Shown: in pieces, positions 37,038 to 48,120 of the stretch
How positions within the stretch are numbered: position 1 is the stretch's first letter
Layout: each line of letters opens with the position of its first letter
Source of the DNA: Prostheceraeus crozeri
Taxonomy: Eukaryota; Platyhelminthes; Polycladida; Euryleptidae
DNA length: 64,000 nt
NCBI GenBank assembly: GCA_907163375.1
Contig: CAJQUW010007419.1
Span: forward strand, 62,001 to 126,000
Reading direction: 5' to 3'
The notes under the pieces: model-generated
What the model was told of the DNA's origin: nothing
Database searches by the model: none
What the model saw: the letters and a program-made list of their open reading frames with translations, nothing else
Made by a program: the position numbers and the translations under genes

Positions 37038-38785
37038 CTTTTTCCGAAAGGGATAAGCCATGGATGACTCCAATCCTGAAGATGTTGATCAACAAAAGGT
37101 GGAATGCTTTCCGACAGAACAACTGGCCTGAGTTTCAACACTACAAGGTGAAGATATCACATGAAATTATTAAGGCCAAGCGTATTTGGGGAGAAAAGCG
37201 ATCCCAAACATCAAGGGGTCTATGGGAAATGGTGAGAACAGTTCGAGGGTCCACTATCGGCGATTCATGGCTTTCTTTGCTGAAGAGATTTGACTCTGAT
37301 TAAGAATCTTTGCTTGATGGTATTACTCAGGAATTTTCCAGTAATTTCAATTTTGCGACTGACCTTGAGCTTTGTGATCTTGATGATGCTGAATGGGACT
37401 TTACGGTGACCTCAAATTCGGTTTATTCCAGTTTGATTAATTTGAAGACGAGGAAAGCGTGTGGACCTGACTTTCCACCACCGTATCTGTTAAACATCGG
37501 TGCTGAATTTCTGTGTACTCCATTAACTGACATTTTTAGCAAGTTAATCTCTACTCGAATTTTTCCGATGTGCTTAAAGCATTCCCACATTTGTCCAATA
37601 CCTAAATCGAAATCTCCAGGATTATCCGATTTCCATCCAATTTCGCTTGTGTCTCCTCAATCAAAAGTGTTTGAGAAAATTGTCTTAAATCAAATTGGAA
37701 CTGACTTGGTTGCTTGTTATGGTCCCAAGCAGCATGCTTATAGACCTTGCGGATCAACGACGTCTACTCTAGTTGACATGCATGACCACATAACAAAGTG
37801 CCTCGACGATCGTAAGACCTCATCAGTCAATGTCTTCTGCCTCGATCTCTCTAGAGCATTCGATAAGTTGCAACATTGTCGTCTCATCAACTATTTGATG
37901 TCTCAAGGTTTCAACCACGGATTTCTTCAGTGGCTTCACTCTTTCCTCTGAAATCGTCGCATGCGGGTCAAAATCAGGAATCATCTTGGTCCAACCGTGA
38001 GCATTCCTTCTGGAGTACCCCAGGGATCAGTTCTTGGACCATATCTGTTTGCGGCATTCATGGGAGCGATTGATTTTTCTGGGATTTCACGCACTATTGC
38101 ATGTATTAAGTACGCTGATGATGTTACTATTATCGAACATTTACTAAATCATCAATCTTCTCTTGTGCATATCGATAAATGTAAAGCTGTTTTCGAAAGT
38201 GTTGGATTGACTCTTAATGTACAGAAATGTTACCAGTTATGTGTTCAGCGATCACGTGATAATGCTATTGATGTTAATACGGGTTTCAAAATTGTGGACT
38301 CTTGTAAAATCCTTGGATTCATTTTTGATTGCAATATGAAATGGGATCTTCAAGTTGCCGCCGTAATTAGGACGGCATCTCAAAGACCGCATATCATCCG
38401 ATGTCTTAAGTTCAACATTTCCAAAGAAAATCTGATTATGATTTATCATTCCATAGTTACATCTGTCTTCCTGTATGCCTCACCTGTTTATGGCTCTTTG
38501 CCTTGTAAACTTTTAAATAAGTTTGAACGTTTTCAGAAACGGAGCCATCGGTTAATTTGTAACGACTCCTGTACTTGCAGTGGATTTCCAGCAATTTCGC
38601 TAAGGTTTAGCAAAGCTGCCATGAAGCTTTTGTTTAAGTCGGAATCTAATCCGCATCATCTACTAAATCGTCATGTTCCTGAGAGCCTGCCCTTTTCACG
38701 TTTGTTGAGAGCTCTGCTGTCTCTCACTCAGCGGCGTTCGTGTTCTTTTCTACCCTGGGCCACTGCATTATGTAATCAGCTTTGA
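37038..38785 (+). pseudogene. LINE reverse transcriptase domain, split
   Basis: Frames in order: DKPWMTPILKMLINKRWNAF linker, then (37310-37951) ARKACGPD-like TRKACGPDFPPPYLL, SDFHPISLVSPQSKVFEKI and CLDLSRAFDKLQH with the first catalytic Asp, then (37961-38785) IPSGVPQGSVLGP and IKYADDVTII with the catalytic Asp pair, ending in LLRALLSLTQRRS and CNQL. Breaks lie near 37020, 37302 and 37950. The C-terminal end is typical in length for CR1/L2 elements. Confidence 0.85.
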
Positions 38786-38889
38786 ATTCGAATTTGATTT
38801 TTCTTTAAGCTGTTTTGCATTTGTTCGCAATGATGCCTTTCATTGCTTTTGCATTTCTTACATTCTTTGTACCTTGTGATTTTTAATTA

Positions 38890-40248
38890 TTGCAAATAAT
38901 TTCCCAGCATCTCATCGCAATCTTCAGAAATTGCAGTTTACCTTCCGACTTTATCCTGTGTACATTTGATGTTAGAGCTTTGTATACTAACATCCCCATC
39001 ACCAAAGGCATACGTCGCGTCGCCGCTGCTTTCCAACATCTCCCTGATCATAGGCGTCCTGATGATGCCGTTATTCGGTTACTTCGTCTGTCTCTTGAGC
39101 AAAATGACTTCTGTTTCAATGACCGGTATTTTGTGCAAGAATCTGGTGTCGCCATGGGAAAGGCTTTCGGTGGGTCTTTCGCGAACATCTATATGGGCGC
39201 TTGGGAGCATGACGCACTCAACTCCTACCATCTCAGGCCTACTTTGTGGGTCAGATTTCAGGATGATGTCTTCGCAGTTTGGCCGCACGGTATAGAAGCT
39301 CTAGAGCTGTTTCATCATCATCTGAACCGCCGCGACAATCACATTCAATTGGAGCTCAATCATCATTCACAATCCATTCATTTCCTGGATCTTCTCATCT
39401 ATCGGCCTGTTTATAGCACCCACCTTCATCACCGTATAGCCTTCAAAGATTCTGCCTGTCACAGAATCTTACCGAAAGACTCTCACCACGCGCCTCATGT
39501 TTTTAAAGGTGTTGTGTATTCCCAAATTTTGAGATGGGCCACCCGTTCATCAACTGCCGAAGATTTCAACAACACGGTTGACACGGTTTTACCTCATTGG
39601 CGTGCTCAAGGCGTTACAAGATCGGCTCTGAGAAATGCAAAGCGTAAAGTTTTGACAATTGCCAACTTCCTTATCGACTGGTCGCCTGGTTTTAGGCAAT
39701 GTAACGGACTTCGATGTGGTCCCTGTGCCTTTGTGAAACCTGTAACCTATTTCAGAGGCGTCTCACACTCTGAGCTTTTCCCTGTTCTTTTTAATCTGAC
39801 TTGTGCTACCACTCATTGCATTTATGTCATCGAGTGCACCAGGTGCTTTGTGCGTTATGTCGGCCAAACGGGCTGTCCTCTACGAGAACGCATAGGCCAT
39901 CATCTGCGGGACATTCGTAATGGCAGTGCCAATTCCCCTCTTGTTCCTCATTTTACAAATGTTCATACGTTATCGGACTTGAGCTTTTTTGCTATTGATC
40001 GATCCTTCTCACTCTCTCATAGACTTCAAAAAGAGTCCAAATGGATCGGTGTGCTTCGTACCGGCCGTCCTACAGGTCTCAACAGGTCATCTGCAAAGCA
40101 ATCTAACACTATTAACTTATTGACTACTCATGGTGATTGCTCAGCAAGACTCAATTCATTTATAATGAATACTTGTAACAGGGTCACAGATTTTAACGTG
40201 CGTCTATGCTATGCGAACGACAAAAATGTATTGTCGACTTTACGCTAA
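38890..40248 (+). CDS. Penelope-like element ORF: reverse transcriptase plus GIY-YIG endonuclease, 5'-truncated
   Basis: Open frame of 452 codons with no ATG at its start, because the element is cut at its 5' side. Reverse transcriptase motifs: CTFDVRALYTNIPI (residues 24-37, catalytic Asp), ESGVAMGKAFGGSFANIYMG (84-103) and FQDDVFAVW (123-131, catalytic pair). A Cys cluster CNGLRCGPC (271-279) follows, then a GIY-YIG nuclease: CIYVIEC (310-316), RYVGQTG (322-328), an Arg at 332-334 and Glu in KESKWI (381-386). This domain order defines Penelope-like elements; the N-terminal finger motifs are missing. The remaining frame is unbroken, so the insertion may be younger than the LINE beside it. 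Confidence 0.9.
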   Translation: MQIISQHLIAIFRNCSLPSDFILCTFDVRALYTNIPITKGIRRVAAAFQHLPDHRRPDDAVIRLLRLSLEQNDFCFNDRYFVQESGVAMGKAFGGSFANIYMGAWEHDALNSYHLRPTLWVRFQDDVFAVWPHGIEALELFHHHLNRRDNHIQLELNHHSQSIHFLDLLIYRPVYSTHLHHRIAFKDSACHRILPKDSHHAPHVFKGVVYSQILRWATRSSTAEDFNNTVDTVLPHWRAQGVTRSALRNAKRKVLTIANFLIDWSPGFRQCNGLRCGPCAFVKPVTYFRGVSHSELFPVLFNLTCATTHCIYVIECTRCFVRYVGQTGCPLRERIGHHLRDIRNGSANSPLVPHFTNVHTLSDLSFFAIDRSFSLSHRLQKESKWIGVLRTGRPTGLNRSSAKQSNTINLLTTHGDCSARLNSFIMNTCNRVTDFNVRLCYANDKNVLSTLR

Positions 40249-41963
40249 GCATGTGTAGCTTTTGTATTATTCTTTTCCTCACTTCTCACTTTTTTCTGTA
40301 CATTGTTTATTTATTATTTATTTCTTTGAAGGATTTTATTCATTTTGCTGTTAGTTTTCCTGACTTTTAGGACTGCTGATGTCATCTAGATTGGCATGGC
40401 TTTCAAGTTCTCAACCATGTAGTACGAGTAATCTGATTGTGTGATTTCTATGGAGCTTTTATTGTTGAAGCCTGAAACGCTATTGTGTCGTGAGATATCA
40501 CGCAGTCTATTGTCCACTATCTGTCACATTTTGCTGGATTGTAATTAAGAATCAAACCATCGATCACGTACGAGCGCTCCAACGCCTCTTACGCTTTACG
40601 TTGTCACTGTCATCTGTAACACCACTGACGAAGGTCTTATCATCGACCGAAATATATTTGGTAACAGAACTGGTGTCTTACCTCTCTATTTATCATCGGG
40701 ACTCTTTAGGATTGATTTGCACATTTGAGCAGGAGAGCGACATGCGTCGACCTTTGGGCCGGTGCTTTTTTCCTCGCTATACTACTAGGCCTACTACTAA
40801 ACTGGTGCGATTCTCAGCGGTTCTGTGGTAAATACAACGAAGAATTGGTAACTAGTCAAAATGCCATCAATTTCAACAACAAGAACCTAAGAGCTGGTCA
40901 TTACTTCATCGGTCATTACTACATAATGGCGGCACTTTCGGAGATAGTGTAAAATTATCAAGTCACCCGGATTGGTTTTCAATTCCCATGTGCCAACCAA
41001 GACAAGAATGGACTCTCACATGGCAAACTCAACGATCCCACCAATTCCGACAGGTTCCAGTTCCTGTATTCTTTGATACTGATGATGATGAAGGAGAAGG
41101 AGGATGCACACGTAATGTTACAAATGTGAAGAAAGTCAAAGATTACGCGCTATTGAATGCTCGGAAGAAGAATATGACTACTTTGTTGCCTTCTACTATC
41201 ATGCTGGCTCTGGATTGTGCGGGCTCGTGTTGTAAACCAACCAGAGCATGAATATGGGACCTGCTGCTGGTTGGAAGAAGTATACGAGGCAATGATGGCT
41301 GAAGAGAAATGAACTCTTGTGTCGCTACAACATCGTACATAAATGTAAAACACTTATAATGGCTTATTTTGTAAAACCATTGCCACTACAACTATGATTG
41401 AACACTCACAGTACGTACTTTATACACGACGATAACCTTTGAAATCTTTGCTTGAAATATTTTAGCTCAGATGAATTACGTCTTCAATGTCAGTTTATTT
41501 CAAGGAAAATGTAGACGAAAAAGATCTAGGTGAAGCTAAATTTTTGAGAAAGTAGAAAAGGAATCCTTGATTTTTTAAGGAAATTGCTCTGTAACAGTGC
41601 TTTAATAATTGATAATCATACATAGAATGGAATGCCACATAGGAATGTCATCAAACTCTCGCAAATTCTCTGTTTCTTTTAAAGTTCATGTATTTCCCTT
41701 GAATTTGTATCTTGCACTTCTCAAGGAAGCCTATAGAGATGAAAGCTATAAGAATTCACGACACAACGGCATCACGTGCTTCGATCTGCAGACCGCGAGC
41801 AGTACGTACCTTGGATAGGCATAATGTACTATTGATGCACATGTGATAGCAAAGTAAATTCAGCATTCATACAACCGATTTGATAAAAGGATTTGCAATT
41901 TATATGCACAAAAATTAGCGAATGTTTCATTTCAATTCACAATTCTACAAGAAAGTTCATTCC
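40249..41963. other. Penelope 3' flank and an open stretch of unknown nature
   Basis: Just after the Penelope ORF lie AT-rich sequence and CCTGAAACGCTATTGTG near 40470, possibly the element's 3' end. At 40925-41250 a plus-strand frame reads HPDWFSIPMCQPRQEWTLT and then a DTDDDEGEGG acidic run; it could be a stray exon but I recognise no domain and see no clear splice sites. Confidence 0.35.
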
Positions 41964-41965
41964 TA

Positions 41966-42919
41966 CACTGTAAATCGCTCAATACCAATCACATACGAAG
42001 GATGCATACCAAAACATTTTTCGGTATATTTCTGCATCTATTTGTATGCTTTTGCATGTTCTTTCAACTATGGTATGCTTTACATACTAAAGCCATACCA
42101 GCACAATGTTAAAGGAAAGCATCAATGATGTCTAAAATATGTTGATTTAAGGCCTTTTATCAATAAAGATCACGCCAATATTGCATGGTACTTACTACTG
42201 TTTTGCTAGGAGTGAGATAATGACATTCAATTGCAATACTGAATTCGACTTTAATACATGTAAGTCTAAGGCATTTCATAAACAATCAATATGTATTCAA
42301 CCATCAACAATCATGCATTATGTAATTTTGGAATTAAGCATATTATCAATCCGAAATAAAAACACATTATAATTCATGAACGCAAAAATAGTTATGTTTG
42401 AGATACATAAGTAACATGGCTTGAAGATATCGTCTGAATGAATTGATGTTGATCAATTTGGTTCATTAAGTAGAGATAACCAAGAGTCTTGTTAATGTCA
42501 CTATGCAAATAGCAGAATAAAATTCACAATAAATATAATCCAGTTAAATACAACACTATCAAAAAGAAAAAAATCACGACTGGTATTACTGAAAAAAGTT
42601 ATTTGACAGTAGTATGTAATATATAAATATATTCTTCTATGTGACGTAAAGTTCTACATACGAATGAGGACGAATTTGCATCAGGTCTCGTATAAAAATA
42701 CACCAACAGGTCGTATTTCATTGTAAAGCAGCCAATCACAGATAGAATAGTTCTCATCGCTGCATACCAATCACATGCGAAAGTAAGTGAGCTTTCGTAT
42801 GAAGAAACATACCAGATATCTGTAAACATGCGAGAATCTCGCATCAAATGTCAGTTTCAAATTGTATGTGAATTTGGTATATATTTGTATGTAATTTTAG
42901 TATCCAGCGATTTACAGTG
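41966..42919 (-). mobile_element. 1-kb TA-flanked element, copy 2 (inverted)
   Basis: Ends CACTGTAAATCGCT (41966) and AGCGATTTACAGTG (42919) with TA on both sides (41964-41965, 42920-42921). Its left side matches the inverse of the right side of copy 1 (28009-29021), including AATACCAATCACATACGAAG and CTTTACATACTAAAGCCATA. It is 59 bp shorter than copy 1 through small deletions. Non-coding. Confidence 0.85.
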
Positions 42920-42921
42920 TA

Positions 42922-43908
42922 ATGGTGGCCTATACATAACAGCTTCTGATTTTATAGCAACATCATTAGCCGCATGTCTGACCCAGGGCTAAAACGCGCT
43001 ATCGGTTGGGTTGAAGTTTTGCCAACCGGTTTTTGAGAGTGAGACAAAATGAAAGAAAGCTTCTTTCATTTTCTGAATTTTGTCGTCAAGAGATCAATGA
43101 AATTTTGGCGACAGCGAGTGATGAATTCAAAACCATGGAGAAAGATCTCTCAATAGACATAATCTTGCCGAGGTTTCTCTTAGTGAATTTATTGAAGAAT
43201 ATATAAAGCCACGGAATGAATCCAGATTCCCATTCATGCTATTATTGCTGTAGTGAAATCCGTTCAGTAGATAGGGCAACCTTTATTGGATTAATGCCAT
43301 CAGAAATTATTCCATCAAGAAGACTGTTTTTTGTTTCTTTTATTTCATTTAAGTCAATTGACATTTTGATATAAATTCTACCAATCTGGGTTAGAGATCA
43401 CATGAGCCGTCGAAATTATTGAAATTCAGACAGTTGTAGGATGTGTTGTGGCATCCTTGTGGATCAGGCATCAGAAGAACTTCTTTGGAGAGGTATTGCT
43501 GTGAAAATTAGCATTAGTTAATAGCATTTTTACAAAATTATCATTCTGTTTCATAGGAAACCATCTTGCCTTTCGCCTCTGATAGGGCATTTACACCAAG
43601 TCAATTAAAAGCATTGGATAGCTGTTTTGTAAACCATGCTGTAAATATTAAGATCCATTTGAAAGATGACAAAATGCTACCTTTTTATAAAGAATTTGAT
43701 TATTGTGATCAGAGATTAAAAAGAAGAACTTATCTTGCTATCAAACTCAAATTTTGTTGTCCTCATTGACCGTTGAAGTTTGATGAAGCCCTCATGTAGG
43801 TGTTTCCATCAGATACTTGTTTCCGATGCGTTGTGTGTTCGGCGCATTGTTACAGATGTCATGGCAGTTATTTTCAATATTGAAAATATAAGTTGTCTCT
43901 CCCTCTAT
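42922..43908 (+). other. Two weak coding-like stretches, no gene assigned
   Basis: Around 43040-43208 a frame reads EFCRQEINEILATASDEF and EKDLSID, and at 43560-43769 another reads SQLKALDSCFVNHAVNIK then YKEFDYCDQRLKRRTY, preceded by TTCTGTTTCATAG, which resembles an acceptor. Both have protein-like composition. They could be exons of one decayed gene; I recognise neither. Confidence 0.25.
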
Positions 43909-44147
43909 AATTAATGCCAAAAATCACAAAACTCCTTTTCTAGATAAGCGGATATTTCGGGTCAAGACCCCTTTTCAACGCAAGTGACAGAAATCACAGA
44001 TGAGATGAAGAATGTAATTGCAAAGACTGAAAACGACATATAAATACGCTCTTCATCTAATTTCTGTCATTTGCGTTGAAAAAGAATTTGGACCCGAAAC
44101 GGCCGCTTATATGAAAAGGAGTTTTTCATCTTTTGGCATTTATTAAT
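43909..44147. repeat. Foldback repeat with ~100-bp arms
   Basis: Left arm 43909-44008 and right arm 44048-44147 are diverged inverses, both with AATGCCAAAA, ACTCCTTTTC, AAGCGG, TTTCGGGTC, TTTTCAACGCAA and GACAGAAAT in the same order. The GGGTC/GACCC-TTTCGGG core resembles the motif near 20900. Old palindromic element of unknown family. Confidence 0.75.
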
Positions 44148-44589
44148 TTGGAAGATAATACCGCCTGCATTTTCAATTTTGAAATAATAGCCGTAACAAT
44201 GCAACTCCCTTTAGTTGCCGCTACATTCATTATTAAAGATGAAAATCTATTTAATTAAATTGAAATTTAATCAATTTAGTTAAATTAAAGATGCAAAAGA
44301 TGTTTTCACCATAATGGTGCTGCATAAATTCAAGAATTGCGAGACAGCAGAGTTGGCCAAATGTGCATACCTTTTCGATTTGAAAATATCTGAAATAGTC
44401 ATAGAAAAGGTGCAGAAATTCCAGTGTCATGTCCACAGATGCTATTATGTGTATAATAACATATCTTTATTTCTCGTTATCCGGCATAGAAAGTCCGAAG
44501 ACAAATATAGCAGGACGAGGCGAAGCCGACATGATACTTAATTCCCTCTAATCATAGATCTATCATCGCAAGTTCAACAGTCACAAATA

Positions 44590-44625
44590 TATAGGTTTTC
44601 CGACATTAATGTCGGAAAACCTATA
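44590..44625. repeat. Perfect 36-bp palindrome
   Basis: TATAGGTTTTCCGACATT is followed at once by its exact inverse with no loop. It lies 73 bp left of the 3.57-kb TA-flanked transposon. Such loop-free palindromes are unstable, so it is either young or kept for a reason. Confidence 0.95.
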
Positions 44626-44712
44626 AATGTCTGTTGCATATCTATTTTATCATCTATTTTATCTATTGATTATGTTAAGCACTTGAAAGCCATTACTACA
44701 CCTTTTCACTCT

Positions 44713-44864
44713 CAAATACGAACAAGAGAGATTCAATTTTGAACAAGAGAGATTCAAATACGAACAAGAGAGATTCAATTTGGAACAAGAGAGACTCAAT
44801 TTCGAACAATAGAGATTCAATTTGGAACAAGAGAGATTCAATTTCGAACAAGAGGAATTCAAAT
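44713..44864 (+). repeat. Left terminal 22-bp repeat array
   Basis: Seven imperfect 22-bp units of the type GAACAAGAGAGATTCAATTT, alternating in the last positions (ATACG, TTTGG, TTTCG). The last unit reads GAGGAATTC in both arrays. Likely binding sites for the transposase. One unit more than the right array. Confidence 0.95.
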
Positions 44865-45049
44865 GAGAACATTATTTCAGAATTATTTCTGTCCATTGAA
44901 TTGCAATATATTTCATTATTTCGACAAGGCGGTTAAAATATTTCATATTTCTTAGTTTCTTTTTACATTTGCAGACTTGTATTTTCTTGATAGTTAAAAA
45001 TGTTTGAGCTTTTTATTGACATTTTGCACTTTTGGTCTTTGTGTTACCT

Positions 45050-45215
45050 ATATACCTATAGTAACAAGAATTTTCATTACTGCATGATTATTTTTATTAC
45101 CTAGATTCCTATACCAACAAGACTCTTTACAACTGTATGATTAGTCATTGTATTATTATTTTTATTACCTTTTTTCCTATACCAACAAGAATTTTCATTA
45201 CTGTATGATATGACT
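45050..45215 (+). repeat. Short AT-rich tandem repeat
   Basis: Three diverged units of about 65-80 bp, each with CCTATA, CAACAAGA (or TAACAAGA), TTTTCATTACTG or a variant, TGATTA and TTTTTATTACC. It lies between the transposase stop and the left array of the same element. Confidence 0.7.
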
Positions 45216-45362
45216 TATAATTGCGTTGGAATTTCAGTTGTAAATTAAAGACCAGTAGAGAAACGAACAATATTTATTTACATCATTTAGAAAGTTATCA
45301 AAGAGATATGAAACTTCATAATTCAATAAACAACTAAATTAGAAAATGTAAGAGTCTCAAGT

Positions 45363-47154
45363 TCATCGTCCGCTCGGAACATCTTCGCCATTGCTAGCAC
45401 GAGCTATCACGGATTGAATTTTGTTGTAGTAAGCCTGCAATTTAGAAACTCCAGACTTTATCACAGATTGATGCTGCGCCACCTCGCAAAGAATACGTCT
45501 GCGACGAGCAGTCAAAGATTCCTCACCCGGAATCCTTTCCGCAAGCAGCTCATCTCTTCTTTCACGCATCTCCTCTTTGACACTAGCTTTGAAAGAACTC
45601 CAAAATCGTTCGATTGGTGAACAACTGTATGAATACAGAGCCATACGAAGAAGTTTCCAATCCCTTCCATCTTGTCGATAATTGCCCATGATTTCATCCC
45701 ATTGAGTTTCAGCATTCACATGCCATGGAGCATTGTCAATGCAAATCACCACTTTTTGATAATTTGCTCTTTCAAGCCCTTCAGCTATGCTGGCAAGATA
45801 TCTTTTAAAGTCTGCTGCTTTCAGAGATCCATAGTGAGAAGAAAACGAAATAAGTGATGTTGGAGAAATGCTCGCCACACAGTTAACGTTCGCTCCTCGA
45901 GCAGCTGGTAATGTCGCAATGGCTCTCTCACCTTTCAAAGCACGTCCCCGGCTGCGTCGAATATGTTGGTTATAGTCCGGCAGCCAGAACGAGTTTCTGC
46001 AGGGAACGAGGCCGAAAGTGAGACTTTCACAAAATGATGTGCACCCTATGCCTACCTCGAATCGCCACGTCTGCCGAGTTCTGGTGAGTTCCTCTTCTTG
46101 TCAGACAGGATCACAGAAAAACACATGTAAATCCAATGGGACGCAGATTGCAGTTTTTGACTAAAATGAAATTTTCTATATTTTCTCTGATTAAACAAAA
46201 AGTACTAAGCCTAGAGTCATAATTTTTGGCATGGAATGTCTTCAGGTCATTTCCTTTCATGTTCATGCAAACATGTTTATAAAGCTAAACACATTTAGAT
46301 TTGGCGAGCCTCTTAATGTCGACAAACACAAACATTTTGAGCAACTTTATCCACATTTAACCACATTTTCGCATACATTCCCGATTAGATGCATGATAAC
46401 AGCACATGCATATCATAGGAAATGACCTGTAGACATTCCATACCAAAAATTATGACTCTAGGCTTAGTACTTTTTGTTTAATCAGAGAAAATATAGAAAA
46501 TTTCATTTTAGCTAAAAACTGCAATCTGCGTCCCATTGGATTTACATGTGTTTTTCTTTGATCCTGTCTGACAAGAAGAGGAACTCACTAGAACTCGGCA
46601 GACGCGCGAATTCGTGGTAGGCAGAAGGTGTACATCATTCTGTGAAAGTCTCACTTTCGGCCTCGTTCCCTGCAGAAACTCGTTCTGGCTGCCGGACTAT
46701 TAAGTTCGATTCGTCTTGGAACACAGGAACATACTCATTTTCAATAAGTTCGAAGTATTTTTGTGCCCATTCTTTGCGCTTTCGCTTGATCTCTGAGCTA
46801 TTCACCGAATCCACCTCTACTCTCATGCTCTTCAACGAGTACAACATACCATCCAGGTGACGAGATATGGTTTGTTGAGTGACTCGTATACCATACTCAG
46901 AGTGAAGAAAGTCGGCTAATTGACTAAGAGTTAAATCAGGTCTTTTCTTCAACTCGATGGATTAGGAATTCCTCATGAGTTCGATTCAACTTACAATATC
47001 TTCGTCCACCGCGAGGCTTTTGGACACCATCCCGTCTTAGCATTCCTGCAACGGTACTTTTGGGTATCCCGAGAAGTCTTCCTACAACGTATGGTTCATC
47101 TGCCTCTACCACTTGTTTTATCAATTTCGAATCATATTTCTTGTATGGTGGCAT
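45363..47154 (-). pseudogene. IS630/Tc1/mariner-superfamily transposase, interrupted
   Basis: ATG at 47154 starts MPPYKKYDSKLIKQVVEADE, a first helix-turn-helix with GIPKSTVAGMLRRDG; a second one follows in another frame (LADFLHSEYGIRVTQQTISR). The catalytic core reads VFQDESN (first Asp) near 46715, is cut by the foldback element at 45975-46697, and resumes with YNQHIRRSRGRALKGERA. Next come VVICIDNAPWHV (second Asp) and CSPIERFW (Glu). I count 41 residues between second Asp and Glu, unlike the 34 of Tc1 and mariner. Breaks: one frameshift near 46950 and the insertion. It ends at TGA 45363. Confidence 0.85.
45975..46697. mobile_element. 723-bp foldback element inside the transposase gene
   Basis: Arms of about 282 bp (45975-46256 and 46417-46697) are near-perfect inverses, starting GTCCGGCAGCCAGAACGAG, with a 160-bp loop. 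TA lies on both sides (45973-45974, 46698-46699). Transposase codons on each side rejoin in register when DESN is followed by YNQHIRRSRGRA, so this is the insertion point, with a base or two changed at one junction. A piece of the arm recurs near 21938-22005. Non-coding. Confidence 0.9.
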
Positions 47155-47326
47155 ATTGAATGTCGAATTACCTATTGTACGTGTATGTTACGTTGTGCTT
47201 TTGATTTGACTAAGGTTGGAGCAGAGAGTGTTAATGAATGAGAGGCAACACAGTCAATCTTCTCTACTTTGCAATACGATCGCAGGCGTTAGTGCTGAAG
47301 CGCGCGCGCATTGATTATACATGGGT

Positions 47327-47830
47327 TGATAGGAAAGTTCCCGGACTCCGCCTGCCATGTCTATGTTACTGACGTCGATAGCTATTGCTTTCTTCAGAGA
47401 TATCTATTCAGTATACTTGAAGTGTAGGAAAATCGATTTCGTGATGTTTCGTTATCTTCACTCCATTCATTAGGTACTCGGACATAGTCATTTATTCAGT
47501 CAGCGATCGTTAGCATGACAGATAAAACAGAGCAGCGAACGTGCATCAAAGTTGAACAAGACAGCTACCGAAACTCTTAACATGCTTCGTCAGGCCTACG
47601 GATTAGATTGTCTTTCTCGTACATCCGTCTTCGAGTGGCAACGGAGATCCAACTTTCATGTCGCGAGTGATCAAGCCGACGAGAGTTGGATGAATCGAAG
47701 CAGCAGTCATCACAGTGGAAGAGTCCTCAATCTCCGAGGCCTCGAAAAGCCCACCAATTTCGCAGTGCAACAAAGACAATGTTGATTGACGCTGTTTTAA
47801 GAAACTTAAAGCCGGAGTTTTAATACGCAT
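47327..47830 (+). pseudogene. mariner transposase fragment, N-terminal domain
   Basis: A frame at 47552-47785 reads KTATETLNMLRQAYGLDCLS followed by RTSVFEWQRRSNFH, the helix-turn-helix block of mariner-type transposases. The sequence just upstream (about 47510-47550) continues the domain in another frame, and GGGTTGATAGGAAAGTTCCC near 47328 may be an end. No catalytic domain remains. It lies upstream of the minus-strand transposase, inside the same TA-flanked element. Confidence 0.7.
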
Positions 47831-48120
47831 ACAGATGCTCTCGCATCAAAGTATCTTGCTTGTCGAAAAACTATTCATCAAAAATATAATACAAAAAATA
47901 AAATACACAAAAAAAATAACAAATACATGTACAAAATATTTCATTATTGAAATATTAATTTTCAGTGTTGAGATATAACTCATACAGTACATAAGACCAT
48001 TATCATGCTTATTGTATATTGGTATGATAGTCATAGCCTAAATAGGAAATGTTGAAGTAATAGCAAAATTACGTGAACCAATAACGTAAAAGTATGAAAT
48101 AAATCTAGAAAAATGAGTTC

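Larger units (their letters stand above)
35456..38884 (+). mobile_element. CR1/L2-like non-LTR retrotransposon, broken
   Basis: Order is ORF1 (35456-36185), endonuclease (36182-about 36870), reverse transcriptase (about 36900-38785), then a short AT-rich tail. The coding sequence is split over about six frames. Motifs SGVPQGSVLGPYLF and IKYADDVTII and the ORF1 layout (coiled coil plus basic C-terminal domain) fit the CR1/L2/Jockey assemblage. It runs directly into a Penelope-like element at about 38885, so either the LINE's 3' end or the other element's 5' end marks an insertion point. Confidence 0.88.

Noticed and set aside
40376-40500. Hammerhead ribozyme beside the Penelope-like element
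   Set aside because: CTGATG and CTGAAACG words occur, but I could not lay out the full CTGATGA-stem-GAAA-stem core; a descriptor search would be needed.
44713-44864. Direct repeats of 22 bp that resemble a CRISPR array
   Set aside because: Units abut without unique spacers, and an inverse array ends the same transposon; these are terminal repeats in a eukaryotic genome.
44659-44896. Repetitive Cys/Ser/Leu-rich and Asn-Lys-Arg-Asp-rich frames at 44.7 and 48.1 kb
   Set aside because: They are translations of the 22-bp terminal arrays in several frames on both strands, with no start context.
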